Positions 27,352 to 38,274 of a stretch of 51,099 nt of DNA are shown here, in pieces. A model generated the notes under the pieces. That model was not told the origin of the DNA. It saw only the letters and a program-made list of their open reading frames with translations, and ran no database searches. The stretch covers positions 1 to 51,099 of the forward strand of contig NZ_JAKDLO010000006.1 in NCBI RefSeq assembly GCF_030452765.1. Reading direction: 5' to 3'. Source of the DNA: Intrasporangium sp. GTDB lineage: Bacteria > Actinomycetota > Actinomycetes > Actinomycetales > Dermatophilaceae. Both the position numbers and the translations under genes were made by a program. Position 1 is the first letter of the stretch, and each line of letters opens with the position of its first letter.

Positions 27352-30300
27352 GCACGAGGAATGACTACCTGCCGTTGACCCCGCTCCAACAGGCGATCCT
27401 CATCGACGACATCGGCGGCGCGGCCTCCGATGCCTACGTCATGCAGGTCGTGGCCGACTTCGGGGCCGAGCTCGATCTGCCACGGCTGCGGCGGGCCTGC
27501 CAGCGACTGCTGCGACGCTTCCCGAACCTTCGCGCCTGCTTCCGTCAGCGGCCGAACGGCCAGTGGGTGCAGGTCGTGCCTGCCGACGCCCAGGTGCCAT
27601 GGCAGGTCGTCGACATCGGCCTGCCGGCCGGGCCGGGCGGCGGAGCGGACGCATCGGCCTCGGACGCCTGCATCGACTCCCGGGTCGAGGAGCTCACCGA
27701 GGCCGACCGGACCACGCCGTTCGACCTCACGACGAGCCCTGCGGTGCGTGCCGCCGTGTTGCGGCGGCCCGACGGCACGAGCCGTCTGCTGCTGAGCCTG
27801 CACCACGTCGTCGTCGACGGCTGGTCGTTGCGCCTGCTCGTCAACGAGCTCGCGCAGGGCTACCTCCACCCGGACCAGCCCGTCACCGAGGACGGCACCC
27901 ACCGCAGCTTCCTCGCCTGGCACGCCTCGATCGACCCGACCCAGGCCCGCAGCGCCTGGTCCGGCGCGCTCGGCGACGTGCCGGCCCGGACGATGCTCGC
28001 GTCCCTGCCTCGCCCGGAGCACCAACCGCGGCGGGGGACTGACGAGATCGAGGACGGCCTCTCACCCGAGGAGTTCGTCCGGGTGACCCGCTGGCTACGC
28101 GAGCGCGGCCGCACGCTCAGCGATCTCGTCCATCTCGCCTGGGCGATCGTGCTGGGCCGCGTCACCGGCGGTGACGACGTCGTGCTCGGCATGGTCGACT
28201 CCGGGCGCTCGGTACCGGTCGCCGGCATCGAGACGGCGGTCGGGCTCTTCGCGAACACGGTCCCCGTCCGGGTGCGGCTGCTCCCCGACCAGACCTGCGC
28301 CGAGCACCTCGACCGCGTGCACGCCGACCAGATCGCCCTGATGGAGCACCGTCACCTCAGCCTCGCCGACGTGCTGCACGCCGCTGGTGCGAGCGGCCTG
28401 TTCGACACGCTCGTCACCTCGCTCGGCTACTTCGAGTCGACCTCGGGAGAGTGGACGGGCGACCAGGTCGGGCTCCGGTCCGTGCAGGTACGCACCGGCA
28501 CCGCATATGCCGCGACGCTCACCGTCGTGCCGTCCGACGGGCTTCGACTGCGACTGCACTATCAGACGGCCGTCGTCGCCGAGCAGGTCGCGCGTCACCT
28601 GCTGCACCAGGTCCTCGGCCTGGTCCGAGGCTGTGCCGAGATCGCCGGTCAGCCGGTCGGCGCGCTCGAGCTCACCACAGCGGAGCAGCGCCGCTTCGCC
28701 CAGTCGGCCGGCACCGGCGCCCCTGCCCTCGGGGCGGGGCTGACCTTTGCCGACGTGCTCGGCGAGAGCCTCGGCCGGCACGCCGCCAGGACCGTCCTCG
28801 CTGCCGGTGGCGAGCACCTGACCGGCGCCGACCTCGCCGCTCGGGTCAACCGGCTGGCTCGCCTGCTCCTCGCGCACGGGGTCGGTCCCGAGAGCGTCGT
28901 AGGCATCGCCTGCCTGCGCGCGAGCGACCTCGTCGTCGCTGCGGCCGCCGTGCTCACGGCCGGCGGCGCGTACCTCCCGCTCGACACGACCCAGCCCGCA
29001 CTGCGCCTGGCGCACTGCCTCGCGGACGGCCGCCCGTCCGTCATTCTTGGCGTCGAGGAGACACTGGAGCGTCTCGCCCGGGCCGCCACGCTCGACGACA
29101 CGGTCGTGGTCCGTCTCGAGGACCCGACGGTCCGTGCGTCGCTGGACGCGCTCGACCCTGCGCCGGTGACCGACACAGAACGGCTGGCGCCGCTGCGTCC
29201 GCAGCACCCGGCATACCTGCTCTTCACCTCCGGGTCGACGGGGCGGCCGAAGGTCGTCGTGGTGACGCACCGGTCCCTCGTCAATGTCGCTCTCGACTAC
29301 GTCCACCGGATCGGGCTGAGACCGGACGACCGGCTGTGCGCCGTCACGTCGTTCGGGTTCGACATCGCCACCCTGGAGCTGCTCGCGCCACCGCTGGCCG
29401 GAGCCTGCACCGTGCTCGCCGACGAGGCGACGACCAAGGATGCCGAGGCGATCGACCGCCTGATCCGAGCCCAGGCGGTGACCCACCTGCAAGCGACCCC
29501 GGTGCACTGGCGGGCCCTCGAGCAGAGCCGGGCGACCTCGCTGCGCGGTCTCGTGGCGGTGACCGGCGGGGAGGCCTTGAGCCGCTCGCTCGCCGACCGG
29601 CTCCTCGGCCACGGCGTCACCCGACTGCTCAACCTCTACGGTCCGACCGAGACGACGATCTGGTCCACCCACGCCGACGTCCGGCCGGGGGACCGGGGCG
29701 CACCGCTCATCGGGCGCCCGATGGCGGGCAACGACCTTCGGGTGCTCGACGACGTCCTGCACCTGGTCCCGCCGGGAGTTCCCGGCGAGCTCTACATCGG
29801 CGGTGCGGCGCTGGCCCGCGGTTACCTCGGCCAGCCCGGACTGACCGCCACCCGGTTCGTCGCCGACCCGTTCAGTCCGGTCGGTACCCGGATGTACCGC
29901 ACCGGGGATCTCGTGCGATGGGCCGACGACGGACAGCTGGAGTTCCTCGGCCGGGTCGACCACCAGATCAAGATCCGCGGCTTGCGGGTCGAGGTCGGCG
30001 AGATCGAGTCGGTACTCGCCGAGCACCCCGGGGTGCGGCTCGCCGCGGTGCTCCCGCATCGGCGCGGGCCGGACGCGGAGCCGACCCTCGTCGCGTATGT
30101 CGAGGGCGGCCCGGAGCCGATCGACCCGACCCGGCTCACGACGTTCGCGGCCGAACGACTGCCGGCTCACATGGTGCCTGCCGTCGTCGAAGTGCTCGAC
30201 GCACTGCCGCTCACCGCGAGCGGGAAGATCGACCGGACCGCGCTGCCGGCCCCCCGCAGCTCGGTCCTCGCCCCATCGAGCGCCCTCGAGCGTCGGGTCG

Positions 30301-33300
30301 CCGCCATGTTCGCGGATGTGCTCGGTGTCCAGGTCGACTCCGTGCACGACGACTTCTTCCGCCTGGGCGGCCACTCGCTGCTGGCCGTGACTCTCATCAG
30401 TCGGCTGCGCAGGGACCTCGGGGTCTCGCTCGACCTGCGCGCGGTCTTCGCGGCACCGACGGTCGGCGCCCTCGCGGCGGCGTTGGAGGGCGCCCGCTCG
30501 GCGGGCGGTCCCGACCTCCCGCCTGCCGGTCCGGGTGCACGGATTCCTCGACTGGGTCTGGAGCTCGGGCCTCTGTCGGCTGCGCAGCGACGCATGTGGG
30601 TACTCGCCCATGTCCTGGCCAACAGCGCGTACAACGTGCCCGTCGTGGTGCGCCTGTCGGGCGATCTCGACGTCGCGGCACTCCGGCTCGCCCTGGGCGA
30701 CCTGCTGGCCCGGCACGCCGTGCTGCGCACCCTGCACCCGAGCGTCGAGCACGTCCCGACGCAGGTCGTTCGGCCCACACAGGCGGTCACCTGGCCGCTG
30801 GAGATCGTCGACGTCGCCGGCATCGACGCTGCCGTCGAACTCCTCACCGACCGCGCCGCCGGCACCTTCGATCTCGAGACCGAGCTGCCGGTCCGGGCCG
30901 TGCTGGCCCGGTGGGCCGATGACGAACACGTCCTGGCGCTCGTCATCCACCACATCGCGGTTGACGGCTGGTCCCTCGGGGTGCTCGGGGACGAGCTGGG
31001 ATTCGCCTACGCCGAGCGACACGCCGGCGAGACGCCCACCTGGCCGGGGACCAGCCTCGACTACCTCGACGTCACGTTCTGGCAGCGGGTCCGACTCGGC
31101 GAGGGACCGGGCAGCGCTCGGGAACGCGAGCGGGCGTTCTGGCGGGACGAGCTGGCAGACCTCCCCGTCGAGATCGAGCTGCCATGGGACCGCCCCCGCC
31201 CCGAGCAGTCGAGCGGCCGCGGCGCCTGTGTGAGCAGGTGCCTGCCGGACACGCTCGCCGCGCGCGTTCTCGAGCAGGCCCACCAGTACGGTGTGACGCC
31301 GTTCGTCGTGCTCCAGAGTGCGGTAGCCGCGACCCTGGCCCGGCACGGCGCCGGCTACGACATCGTGCTCGGCGCAGCCGTCGCGGGGCGGGACCACCCC
31401 GACCTCGAACAGGCCGTCGGCCTGCTCGCCAACACGGTCGTGCTGCGCACGGACTGCTCCGGGAACCCGACCTTCGCAACCCTGTTGCGGCGCACCCACG
31501 CACGGACCCTCGCGGCGCTGGAGCACCAGTGGCTCCCCTTCGACGAGGTCGTCGAGCTGGTGGCCCCGCCCCGCTCCGCCGGCCGGCACCCGCTCTTCCA
31601 GGTCGGCATCGTGCTGCAGAACGCCCGCGCCCCGCGGCTGACCATCGACGGAATCTCCACCGAGGCGGTACGCCTCGACACCCGCGCTGTCAAGCTCGAC
31701 CTCGGCTTCGAGCTCGGTCCGCCACCGGGCAGGGACGACGGACTCGAGCTGGCGCTCGAGTACAACACCGACCTGCTCGACGCCGACTCCGCCGAAGGGC
31801 TCGTCGACCGTTTCGTCCGGCTGCTCGGGGCGGCCACGGACGCCCCGGACACCCGACTGGACGAGCTGGCCCTGCTCGCGGACGACGAGAGAGACCTACT
31901 GCGAGGGCGCTCCCGCTCGCAGGACCGGCGCGAGGACCCGCGCGGGGCGCGCACCCTGGTCGAGCGCTTCGACGCCGTCTCCGTGCCCCGCTCCGACCGG
32001 GCAGCGCTCAGGTGGCGAGACGACGCCGGCGATCGGGAGCTGTCCTACGGGCAGCTGCGGCAGCGCTCGGCAGCCCTGGCCCGCCGGCTGATCGCACACG
32101 GCATCGGTCCCGGTGACATCATCGGACTGGTCGCCCCACGCTCTGCGGAGTCGGTCGTCGCGATGCTCGCCATCCTGCGCGCAGGTGCCGCCTACCTGCC
32201 GGTCGACCCCGCCCACCCCCTCGACCGCGTCAAGGGGGCCTTCGACGAGGCGGGGGTCGCGCTCGTCGTCACGACTCGCGAGTCTCGCTCCGAGGTGGAG
32301 TCGCACCTCGACCTGCCGAGCGTCGTCACCGACATCGAGGATCCGGTGGCTTCGGGAACCGACCCCCGGGTCGAACTGCTCGAGCCCGCCGGACCAGACC
32401 ATCCGGCCTACCTCATCCAGACCTCCGGGTCGACCGGTCTGCCGAAGTCGGTCGTCGTGTCACACCGCAGCGCGCTCGAGCTCGTCGTCAGCAGTGCCGA
32501 GCGGTTCGCCGTCGACGAGCGCACCCGAGCCCTCCACTTCGCCTCGATCGGCTTCGACGCGGCCTTCTGGGAGCTGGCCGTCTCGGTGCTCAGCGGTGCG
32601 AGCGCCGTCATCGCGGCCGAGGGGTCCCGTCTCGGTGCACCGCTCGCCGAGCTGCTCACGACCGCCGAGGTCGACCTCTGCGTTCTGCCGCCGGCCGCCC
32701 TGGCCACCCTGCCCGACGGCGCGCTCGAGGCGGTACCCGACGAACCGCGCGAAGGGGTCGCGCAGCCGACTGCGGCCGGGCCGGGCACCCTCATCGTGGC
32801 CGGCGAGGCGTGCCCCACGGCCTTGACCGAGCGGTTCGGTCGTGGCCGCACCATGGTCAACGCCTACGGACCGAGCGAGGCGACCGTGTGCGTCAGCTTC
32901 AGCGACCCACTCGTGCCGGGCGTCCGCCCACCGATCGGCCGGGCGTGCGCCGGTCACCGGCTCTACGTCCTCGACCGACACCTCACGCTCGCGGTGCCCG
33001 GCGCGATCGGAGAGCTCTACGTCGGCGGCAGCGGTCTCGCCGTCGGCTACCTGGGCCGCCCGGGACTCACGGCCGGCAGGTTCGTGGCGGACCCCTTCGC
33101 GAGCGACGGCAGCCGCATGTACCGCACCGGCGACCTCGTGCGCTGGCTCCCGGACGGGCAGCTGGCCTACGTGGGGCGCTGTGACCGCCAGGTGCAGATC
33201 AGAGGACATCGCGTCGAGCTGGGAGAGGTCGAGGCTGTGCTCGCCACACTGCCGGGCGTGCGCCAGGCGGTGGCCGTGGCACGCGAAGACATCCCGGGTC

Positions 33301-35609
33301 GGCCGGAACTGGTCGGCTATGTCGTAGCCGACCCCGGCGGTGAGGTCGGCAGCGCCCACCTCACCGCGCGGTTGCGCGACCGGCTCCCCAGTGCGATGGT
33401 TCCCGCCGCTGTCGTCGTCCTCGACAAGCTCCCGGTAACGGTCAACGGCAAGACGGACTTCGCCGCGCTACCCGCGCCGACCCGCCACTGCCCACAGGGC
33501 CGACCCGCATCCGCCGGTGTCGAGACCACGGTCTGTCACGCCTTCGCCGCGGCCCTCGCGTTCGACGGCGTCGACCCCGAGGCGGACTTCTTCGACCTCG
33601 GGGGTACGTCCATCCTCGCCGTCGAGCTGTCGGCTGCACTACGCAGTTCGGGAATGCACGTCTCGGTATCCGACATCGTGCAGCTGCGTACCGCGGCCGC
33701 AGTGAGCGCCCAGCTGTCCCGCACGGACGGGCCACCGGCTCCCCCGCCCACACCGGGGGCACCCTCGGCTGCCGAGACCACCGTCCGCGGCCGGCCGGCC
33801 CGTGACGCAACACGCGAGGAGGCGTTCGCGCCCGTCGTGGAACTCGGCGGCCCGCCCACCGGGCCGGCCCTGTTCTGCCTGCACAGCGGTTTCGGCACAG
33901 CGCTCCCGTATGTACGACTGGCCGCCCACCTGCGCGGCCGGGCCGGGCATCCGGAAGACCGCGATGCGGACCTTCGGGTCATCGGCATCCAGTCGCTGGC
34001 GCTTGACCCCGACCGCCCCCTTCCCGACTCCATCGAACAGGTCGCCGACGAGTGCGTCCGCCTGATGCGCGCTAACCAGCCACACGGTCCCTACCGCGTG
34101 GCTGGGTGGTCGTACGGAGGGCTGCTCGTGCACGCCGTGGTGGCCCAGCTCGAGGCCGAGGGTGAGCGGGTCTGCGCGGCGGTCGTCGTGGATGCCTTCC
34201 CGCCATTCCGCGAACCTGACCCCCACCCCGACCCCGACCGTGTCCCGGACCCTGCGGACGACCTGCAGCTCGAGGAGGCGTTGGACGCCGTGCCCGCCGA
34301 GGCCGACCTGCTCGCGTCGGCACTGGTCCACGCCGGCGTCACCGACCCTCCCGCCGTCGCTGACATCGCCGAGGCCGTGCAACTCGTGGTCAGCCGCGGA
34401 CGACTTCCCGGCGGTGTCGACATACCCGCCGCTCGCCGCATCGTGGAGCTGATGCTGCGCCACGCCGAGCTCGTGCACCGCTACCGCCCGGTCCAGGTCA
34501 ACGCGCCACTGACGGTCGTCGCCTCGATCAGCGAGGTCGGCGAGCACGGCGCGCAGCGCCGCGCGAGGCGATGGGCGCCCTACACGGCGGGAGGCACGAG
34601 CGTGCTCACGTCGCCGCTGGCGCACGACGACCTGCTCGACGACGAAGGGTCCACGACCGTAGCGGCCGCGGTCCGGGTGGCACTGGCCGACCCGCCTCCG
34701 ACGCCGGAGCCGGGCCTCGGACAGCGGCCGCGCAGGGACCACCGCCCGCTCGGCCGCGCGACACCGCGCCGACCGATCAGGCTGCCGGAGCGCGGGCCTC
34801 GGCGAACGGGTGTCCTGGCCACCCTGGACCAGGTGAGCACACTCACCGGCAGAAGGCTGCATCACGTCCTGGCGGCACCCGGACGCCTCGTCGGCGTGCT
34901 GATGAACCCGCTCGTCATGCTCCTCGCCGTCGGATACCTCTTCCGCGACGCGGTGAAGCTCCCACCCGGCGCCACGGACTACCTCGCCTACCTCGTGCCG
35001 GGCGTGCTGCTGCAGGTCGGGCTGGCCAGCATCGGCCCGTCCGCGATCACGGTGAGCTCGGACGTGCGGCAGGGACTCATGGGCCGCCTCCGAACGATGC
35101 CGATCCGTCGTTCCGCGGTCGTCGTCTCCCACGTGATCGGCGACACCCTCATCGGCGTCGTGGTACTCGCCCTGGTCGCGCTCGTCGCCCTCGTCGTGGG
35201 GTGGGCGCCTGCGGCCGGCCCTGTCGGCGTCGCCGCCGTGCTCGCCGGACTGGCGATCATCACGCTCTTCGTCGCGTGCATGGTCCTCGTGGGCGTGCAC
35301 CTGGGCCTGTCGATGGACCGCCCCGAGTCGATCGACGCCGTCGGTGCGCTACTGCTCGTCGTCTGCTCGTTCCTCTCCTCGCTCGTGCTGTCCCCTGCCG
35401 CACTGCCCTCGTGGATCCGACCGATCAGCCAATGGAACCCGATCTCCATCGTCGTCGACCAGTGTCGGCGGCTGTGGGGCATGCAGCTGCCCCCCGAGTA
35501 CGCCGTGGACGTCCCGCCCGGGATGGTGGCGATCGTCCTGGGTGCCGTCCTCGTGCTGCTCTGCTGGTCGGCGACCCGCCGGTTCGCGGGGCTGCGCCTG
35601 ACCCCCTGA
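27348..35609 (+). CDS. NRPS 2 fused to ABC-2 exporter permease: C-A-T-C-A-T-TE-TM
   Basis: Protein of 2753 aa in one uninterrupted frame; the GTG start overlaps the NRPS 1 stop. C1 has HHVVVDG at 152, A1 has [10 protein letters not shown] at 626 with pocket code DILQVGLIWK (nine of ten match a classical Gly code), T1 has S1010. C2 has HHIAVDG at 1201, A2 has TSGSTGLPK at 1692 with code DAWVIAAVCK (Phe-like). T2 has S2088 in GGTS. The thioesterase has S2255 in GWSYGG and H2426 in LAHDDL. A basic Arg/Pro-rich linker (about 2450-2490) leads into a complete DrrB-like ABC-2 permease (about 2490-2753) with six hydrophobic helices. The linker places the NRPS on the cytosolic side. The cognate ATPase is probably the gene at 38271. 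Confidence 0.95.
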   Translation: MSTRNDYLPLTPLQQAILIDDIGGAASDAYVMQVVADFGAELDLPRLRRACQRLLRRFPNLRACFRQRPNGQWVQVVPADAQVPWQVVDIGLPAGPGGGADASASDACIDSRVEELTEADRTTPFDLTTSPAVRAAVLRRPDGTSRLLLSLHHVVVDGWSLRLLVNELAQGYLHPDQPVTEDGTHRSFLAWHASIDPTQARSAWSGALGDVPARTMLASLPRPEHQPRRGTDEIEDGLSPEEFVRVTRWLRERGRTLSDLVHLAWAIVLGRVTGGDDVVLGMVDSGRSVPVAGIETAVGLFANTVPVRVRLLPDQTCAEHLDRVHADQIALMEHRHLSLADVLHAAGASGLFDTLVTSLGYFESTSGEWTGDQVGLRSVQVRTGTAYAATLTVVPSDGLRLRLHYQTAVVAEQVARHLLHQVLGLVRGCAEIAGQPVGALELTTAEQRRFAQSAGTGAPALGAGLTFADVLGESLGRHAARTVLAAGGEHLTGADLAARVNRLARLLLAHGVGPESVVGIACLRASDLVVAAAAVLTAGGAYLPLDTTQPALRLAHCLADGRPSVILGVEETLERLARAATLDDTVVVRLEDPTVRASLDALDPAPVTDTERLAPLRPQHPAYLLFTSGSTGRPKVVVVTHRSLVNVALDYVHRIGLRPDDRLCAVTSFGFDIATLELLAPPLAGACTVLADEATTKDAEAIDRLIRAQAVTHLQATPVHWRALEQSRATSLRGLVAVTGGEALSRSLADRLLGHGVTRLLNLYGPTETTIWSTHADVRPGDRGAPLIGRPMAGNDLRVLDDVLHLVPPGVPGELYIGGAALARGYLGQPGLTATRFVADPFSPVGTRMYRTGDLVRWADDGQLEFLGRVDHQIKIRGLRVEVGEIESVLAEHPGVRLAAVLPHRRGPDAEPTLVAYVEGGPEPIDPTRLTTFAAERLPAHMVPAVVEVLDALPLTASGKIDRTALPAPRSSVLAPSSALERRVAAMFADVLGVQVDSVHDDFFRLGGHSLLAVTLISRLRRDLGVSLDLRAVFAAPTVGALAAALEGARSAGGPDLPPAGPGARIPRLGLELGPLSAAQRRMWVLAHVLANSAYNVPVVVRLSGDLDVAALRLALGDLLARHAVLRTLHPSVEHVPTQVVRPTQAVTWPLEIVDVAGIDAAVELLTDRAAGTFDLETELPVRAVLARWADDEHVLALVIHHIAVDGWSLGVLGDELGFAYAERHAGETPTWPGTSLDYLDVTFWQRVRLGEGPGSARERERAFWRDELADLPVEIELPWDRPRPEQSSGRGACVSRCLPDTLAARVLEQAHQYGVTPFVVLQSAVAATLARHGAGYDIVLGAAVAGRDHPDLEQAVGLLANTVVLRTDCSGNPTFATLLRRTHARTLAALEHQWLPFDEVVELVAPPRSAGRHPLFQVGIVLQNARAPRLTIDGISTEAVRLDTRAVKLDLGFELGPPPGRDDGLELALEYNTDLLDADSAEGLVDRFVRLLGAATDAPDTRLDELALLADDERDLLRGRSRSQDRREDPRGARTLVERFDAVSVPRSDRAALRWRDDAGDRELSYGQLRQRSAALARRLIAHGIGPGDIIGLVAPRSAESVVAMLAILRAGAAYLPVDPAHPLDRVKGAFDEAGVALVVTTRESRSEVESHLDLPSVVTDIEDPVASGTDPRVELLEPAGPDHPAYLIQTSGSTGLPKSVVVSHRSALELVVSSAERFAVDERTRALHFASIGFDAAFWELAVSVLSGASAVIAAEGSRLGAPLAELLTTAEVDLCVLPPAALATLPDGALEAVPDEPREGVAQPTAAGPGTLIVAGEACPTALTERFGRGRTMVNAYGPSEATVCVSFSDPLVPGVRPPIGRACAGHRLYVLDRHLTLAVPGAIGELYVGGSGLAVGYLGRPGLTAGRFVADPFASDGSRMYRTGDLVRWLPDGQLAYVGRCDRQVQIRGHRVELGEVEAVLATLPGVRQAVAVAREDIPGRPELVGYVVADPGGEVGSAHLTARLRDRLPSAMVPAAVVVLDKLPVTVNGKTDFAALPAPTRHCPQGRPASAGVETTVCHAFAAALAFDGVDPEADFFDLGGTSILAVELSAALRSSGMHVSVSDIVQLRTAAAVSAQLSRTDGPPAPPPTPGAPSAAETTVRGRPARDATREEAFAPVVELGGPPTGPALFCLHSGFGTALPYVRLAAHLRGRAGHPEDRDADLRVIGIQSLALDPDRPLPDSIEQVADECVRLMRANQPHGPYRVAGWSYGGLLVHAVVAQLEAEGERVCAAVVVDAFPPFREPDPHPDPDRVPDPADDLQLEEALDAVPAEADLLASALVHAGVTDPPAVADIAEAVQLVVSRGRLPGGVDIPAARRIVELMLRHAELVHRYRPVQVNAPLTVVASISEVGEHGAQRRARRWAPYTAGGTSVLTSPLAHDDLLDDEGSTTVAAAVRVALADPPPTPEPGLGQRPRRDHRPLGRATPRRPIRLPERGPRRTGVLATLDQVSTLTGRRLHHVLAAPGRLVGVLMNPLVMLLAVGYLFRDAVKLPPGATDYLAYLVPGVLLQVGLASIGPSAITVSSDVRQGLMGRLRTMPIRRSAVVVSHVIGDTLIGVVVLALVALVALVVGWAPAAGPVGVAAVLAGLAIITLFVACMVLVGVHLGLSMDRPESIDAVGALLLVVCSFLSSLVLSPAALPSWIRPISQWNPISIVVDQCRRLWGMQLPPEYAVDVPPGMVAIVLGAVLVLLCWSATRRFAGLRLTP

Positions 35610-35638
35610 GCCCGGCCCGCAGCCGGCAGCTCGGGGAA

Positions 35639-35662
35639 AAGAGTGGTACCTGCACCCCTGCG
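35639..35662 (+). promoter_or_regulatory. 24-bp element shared with the two-component divergent region (copy 1)
   Basis: It matches 40959-40982 at 20 of 24 positions, with identical AAGAGTGGT start and CCCCTGCG end and a partial dyad GGT-N6-ACC in the middle. It lies 24 bp upstream of a TTGACA box in front of the MMPL gene. A binding site for the cluster-encoded LuxR-type response regulator is inferred. Confidence 0.5.
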
Positions 35663-35686
35663 GCGACCCACCCGGGACGAACACGA

Positions 35687-35716
35687 TTGACACACGGGGC
35701 AGAAGCCTCGTAAGAC
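35687..35716 (+). promoter_or_regulatory. Sigma-70-type promoter for the MMPL transporter
   Basis: TTGACA at 35687-35692, an 18-bp spacer, and TAAGAC at 35711-35716 form a near-consensus housekeeping promoter. Transcription would begin only a few bases before the GGAG ribosome-binding site, giving a very short leader. This promoter lacks SARP repeats, so the transporter may be expressed independently of the biosynthetic operons. Confidence 0.6.
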
Positions 35717-35729
35717 TCGAGGAGCGATC

Positions 35730-37898
35730 ATGACGACGAACGTCACCAGGTCCGCGCGCCGTGCGGGTACCTCAGTCCCTCCACCTCGGTCCCCGCGACG
35801 GCTCACGACCCGGGTCGCCATCTGGAGCGCGCGACGTCCGGGACGGGCGATCGCCCTCTGGCTGCTCGCGATGACCCTGGCCGCGGCTCTCGGCGTCCTC
35901 GTCGCACCCCGCACGGCCAGCCAGCTCGACCTCGGCGTCGGTGAGTCCGGCCGCGCCGACCGGGTCGCGGCCAACGCCGGCTACGTCGACCGGGCCGTCG
36001 AGAACGTCCTGATCAGCGCAGGGAGCGGGACATTCGATCCTTCGAGCGCAACGGCGGTCGGGGTGGCGGCGGCGACGGCGCTACGCGCGGTGCCGGTCGT
36101 CGATACCGTGACCGGCCCGGTGGCCGCCGCGGACGGCAGCGCGGTGCTCGTGCGAGCCCAGCTGCGGGCGACGTCGGACGAGGCAGCGAGCCGGCTGGGC
36201 GACATCCGGGCTGTGGTTGCGACGGTGCAAGACGCGCACCCGGACCTGCGAGTGGAGCAGGTGGGCGACGCCTCGATCCACGCGGACTTCCAGGACTGGC
36301 TCGGCAAGGACCTGCAGCGGGCGACCATGCTCAGTCTCCCGGTGACGCTGGTGATCCTGCTCGTCGCCTTCGGCGCGCTCGCCATGGCGGCGACACCAGT
36401 CATCCTCGGCATCGCCGCCGTGGCAGCGACGTTCGGCCTGTGGTCCGTCGTCTCCCAGGCGATCCCCGATCCCGGCATGGTCGGCCACATCATCCTGCTC
36501 GTCGGCATGGCGGTCGGCGTCGACTACTCCCTCTTCTACATGAGGCGCTACCGCGAGGAGCGCCACCACGGCACCGCTCCCGTCGATGCGGTTCGAGTCG
36601 CCGCAGCCACCGCTGGGCACTCGGTGATCGTCTCCGGCGCCGCAGTCGTGTGCGCCATGGCCGGGCTGTTCATCACTCAGGACGCCGTCTTCGAAGCCAT
36701 GGCCGCCGGGGCTGTGCTCGTCGTCATCGTCGCGCTCGGCTCGTCGCTGACAGTGCTTCCTGCCCTGCTGTCGGTGCTCGGCCGCTGGGTCGACCGGCCA
36801 CGCGTGCCCATCGTCTGGAGGCTGTCGGCAGGGTCGCGGTCCCGCACCGTCGGCACCACTGTCGGGTGGGTCGTGCGGCATCCGGTGATCTCCTCGATCG
36901 CGTCCGCGCTCGTCGTCGCAGCCATGTCCTTCCCGCTGCTGTCGATCAGCCTCAAGGCCACCCAGGTCGCCGACTTCCCGCGCAACCTCACCACGATGCA
37001 GACCTATGACCGCCTCGTCGCGGCCTTCCCCGGCGACACCAGCTCGGACGTCATCGTCACGCAGGTACCGGCAGGCTCCAGCGGCCAACTCGCGTCCGGG
37101 ATCAAGCGGCTCACGGCCGACGTCGCGGCGCGACCCGACGTGTTCGCCGACGTGTCGCACGTCTGGACGTCGACGGACGGAACCACAGCCCGAATCGTCG
37201 CCTCCGTGCCCCACGCCGTTGACTCGGCATCCGGACGGGACTCGGTCGCGCTGTTGCGTGGCGGGATGGTCCAGGAGGCGTTCGGGTCCATCCCCGGGGC
37301 CACCTACGGCGTCAGCGGTGACATCGCCTCGGACCTCGACTACACGCGGAACCTGGAGCAGAAGCTGCCGATCGTCATCGCGATGGTGCTGCTGATGACC
37401 TTCGTCGTCATGTGGCGCTCCTACCGGTCGCTGGTCGTGGCGCTCGTCACGGTAGTGCTCAACGCGATGTCCTTGACCGCGACCTTCGGAGTGCTCGTCC
37501 TGATCTTCCAGAACACGTGGGCCGAAGGGCTGCTCGGCTTCACGTCGACCGGCCACGTCGTGTCGTGGGTGCCGATGCTGCTCATCGTGGTGCTCGCCGG
37601 GCTCTCGCTGGACTACCACGTCTTCGTCGTCAGCCGGATCCGCGAGAACGTCGCCAACGGTCAGACGATCCGGCAGGCGGTGCGCGACGGCATCGCGCGG
37701 ACGGCTGGGGTCGTCGCCGGCGCCGCCGCCGTGATGATCGGCGTGTTCTCGATCTTCGGTGCGCTGACCTTCATCGAGCTCAAGCAGATCGGCGTCGGAC
37801 TGGCCGTCGGAATCGTGATCGACGTGACCGTCATCCGGATCGTCACACTGCCCGCCTTCCTGGTCGTCTGTCGGCGCTGGCTGTGGCCGGCGCGATGA
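35730..37898 (+). CDS. MMPL/RND-family membrane transporter
   Basis: Inner-membrane RND-type transporter of 722 aa, the size of actinobacterial MMPL proteins that export lipids and lipopeptides. An N-terminal TM helix is followed by a porter domain of about 130 residues, then the first block of helices. That block carries VGVDYSLFYMRRYREE, the MMPL hallmark with the proton-relay Asp. The second half repeats the plan and ends with LAGLSLDYHVFVVSRIRE. The duplicated topology is complete. It may export the acylated peptide in parallel with the ABC system or confer self-resistance. ATG 35730 follows a GGAG site. Confidence 0.92.
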   Translation: MTTNVTRSARRAGTSVPPPRSPRRLTTRVAIWSARRPGRAIALWLLAMTLAAALGVLVAPRTASQLDLGVGESGRADRVAANAGYVDRAVENVLISAGSGTFDPSSATAVGVAAATALRAVPVVDTVTGPVAAADGSAVLVRAQLRATSDEAASRLGDIRAVVATVQDAHPDLRVEQVGDASIHADFQDWLGKDLQRATMLSLPVTLVILLVAFGALAMAATPVILGIAAVAATFGLWSVVSQAIPDPGMVGHIILLVGMAVGVDYSLFYMRRYREERHHGTAPVDAVRVAAATAGHSVIVSGAAVVCAMAGLFITQDAVFEAMAAGAVLVVIVALGSSLTVLPALLSVLGRWVDRPRVPIVWRLSAGSRSRTVGTTVGWVVRHPVISSIASALVVAAMSFPLLSISLKATQVADFPRNLTTMQTYDRLVAAFPGDTSSDVIVTQVPAGSSGQLASGIKRLTADVAARPDVFADVSHVWTSTDGTTARIVASVPHAVDSASGRDSVALLRGGMVQEAFGSIPGATYGVSGDIASDLDYTRNLEQKLPIVIAMVLLMTFVVMWRSYRSLVVALVTVVLNAMSLTATFGVLVLIFQNTWAEGLLGFTSTGHVVSWVPMLLIVVLAGLSLDYHVFVVSRIRENVANGQTIRQAVRDGIARTAGVVAGAAAVMIGVFSIFGALTFIELKQIGVGLAVGIVIDVTVIRIVTLPAFLVVCRRWLWPAR

Positions 37899-37959
37899 CG
37901 AGGTGGGTCCGGGCCCTCGCCCCGGCCGAGCATGGTCACTCGCTGACTCGCTGACTTGC

Positions 37960-38003
37960 TGTCAGGTGCACGTCAGAGCCGGGTCAGCCCGGGTGGACAC
38001 GCT
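37960..38003 (+). promoter_or_regulatory. SARP-type promoter P3 (heptamer direct repeats)
   Basis: TGTCAGG (37960-37966), CGTCAGA (37971-37977) and GGTCAGC (37982-37988) are spaced by 4 nt. Nine nt later CACGCT (37998-38003) sits in the -10 position. It drives mbtH, the ABC ATPase and the phosphopantetheinyl transferase. The second heptamer and the following GCCG are identical to those in P1. Confidence 0.83.
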
Positions 38004-38037
38004 TGTCGGACAGCACCCGATCGGAAGGCCAGAGGTC

Positions 38038-38274
38038 ATGTCCAACCCCTTTGACGACGAGAACGGACGGTTCCACGTCCTGGTCAACGCCAGCGGCGAG
38101 TACAGCCTGTGGCCGGACTTCGCCACCGAGCCGGCCGGCTGGATCCGGGTGCTCGGCTCCGTGTCGCGCACCGAGGCGCTCGAGCACGTCGAAGCGCACT
38201 GGACTGCCCTGAGCCGGGACGGTCTCAAGGGCGCCCGGCGCGCCGCACGCCAAGCCGAGAGGGCAAGCGGATGA
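38038..38274 (+). CDS. mbtH: MbtH-like NRPS accessory protein
   Basis: Small cytosolic protein of 78 aa that binds adenylation domains and aids their folding and activity. It has the family start NPFDDENGRFHVLVN, the SLWP motif (residues 23-26), PAGW (32-35) and the terminal W at 55. The usual Cys in the middle is absent and the C-terminus is extended by basic residues (KGARRAARQAERASG). ATG 38038 is chosen because it gives the conserved N-terminus behind AGAGG; the longer frame runs through the SARP promoter. Its stop overlaps the ABC ATPase start (ATGA). Confidence 0.95.
   Translation: MSNPFDDENGRFHVLVNASGEYSLWPDFATEPAGWIRVLGSVSRTEALEHVEAHWTALSRDGLKGARRAARQAERASG

Noticed and set aside
28095-31589. 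1164-aa minus-strand open frame opposite NRPS 2
   Set aside because: It has no recognisable motif, is biased in Arg/Gly/Asp as expected for the complement of high-GC coding DNA, and lies wholly within conserved NRPS domains.
37903-38037. 45-residue extension of the MbtH frame
   Set aside because: It covers the SARP promoter box and gives no conserved residues; MbtH proteins begin near the NPFDD motif.
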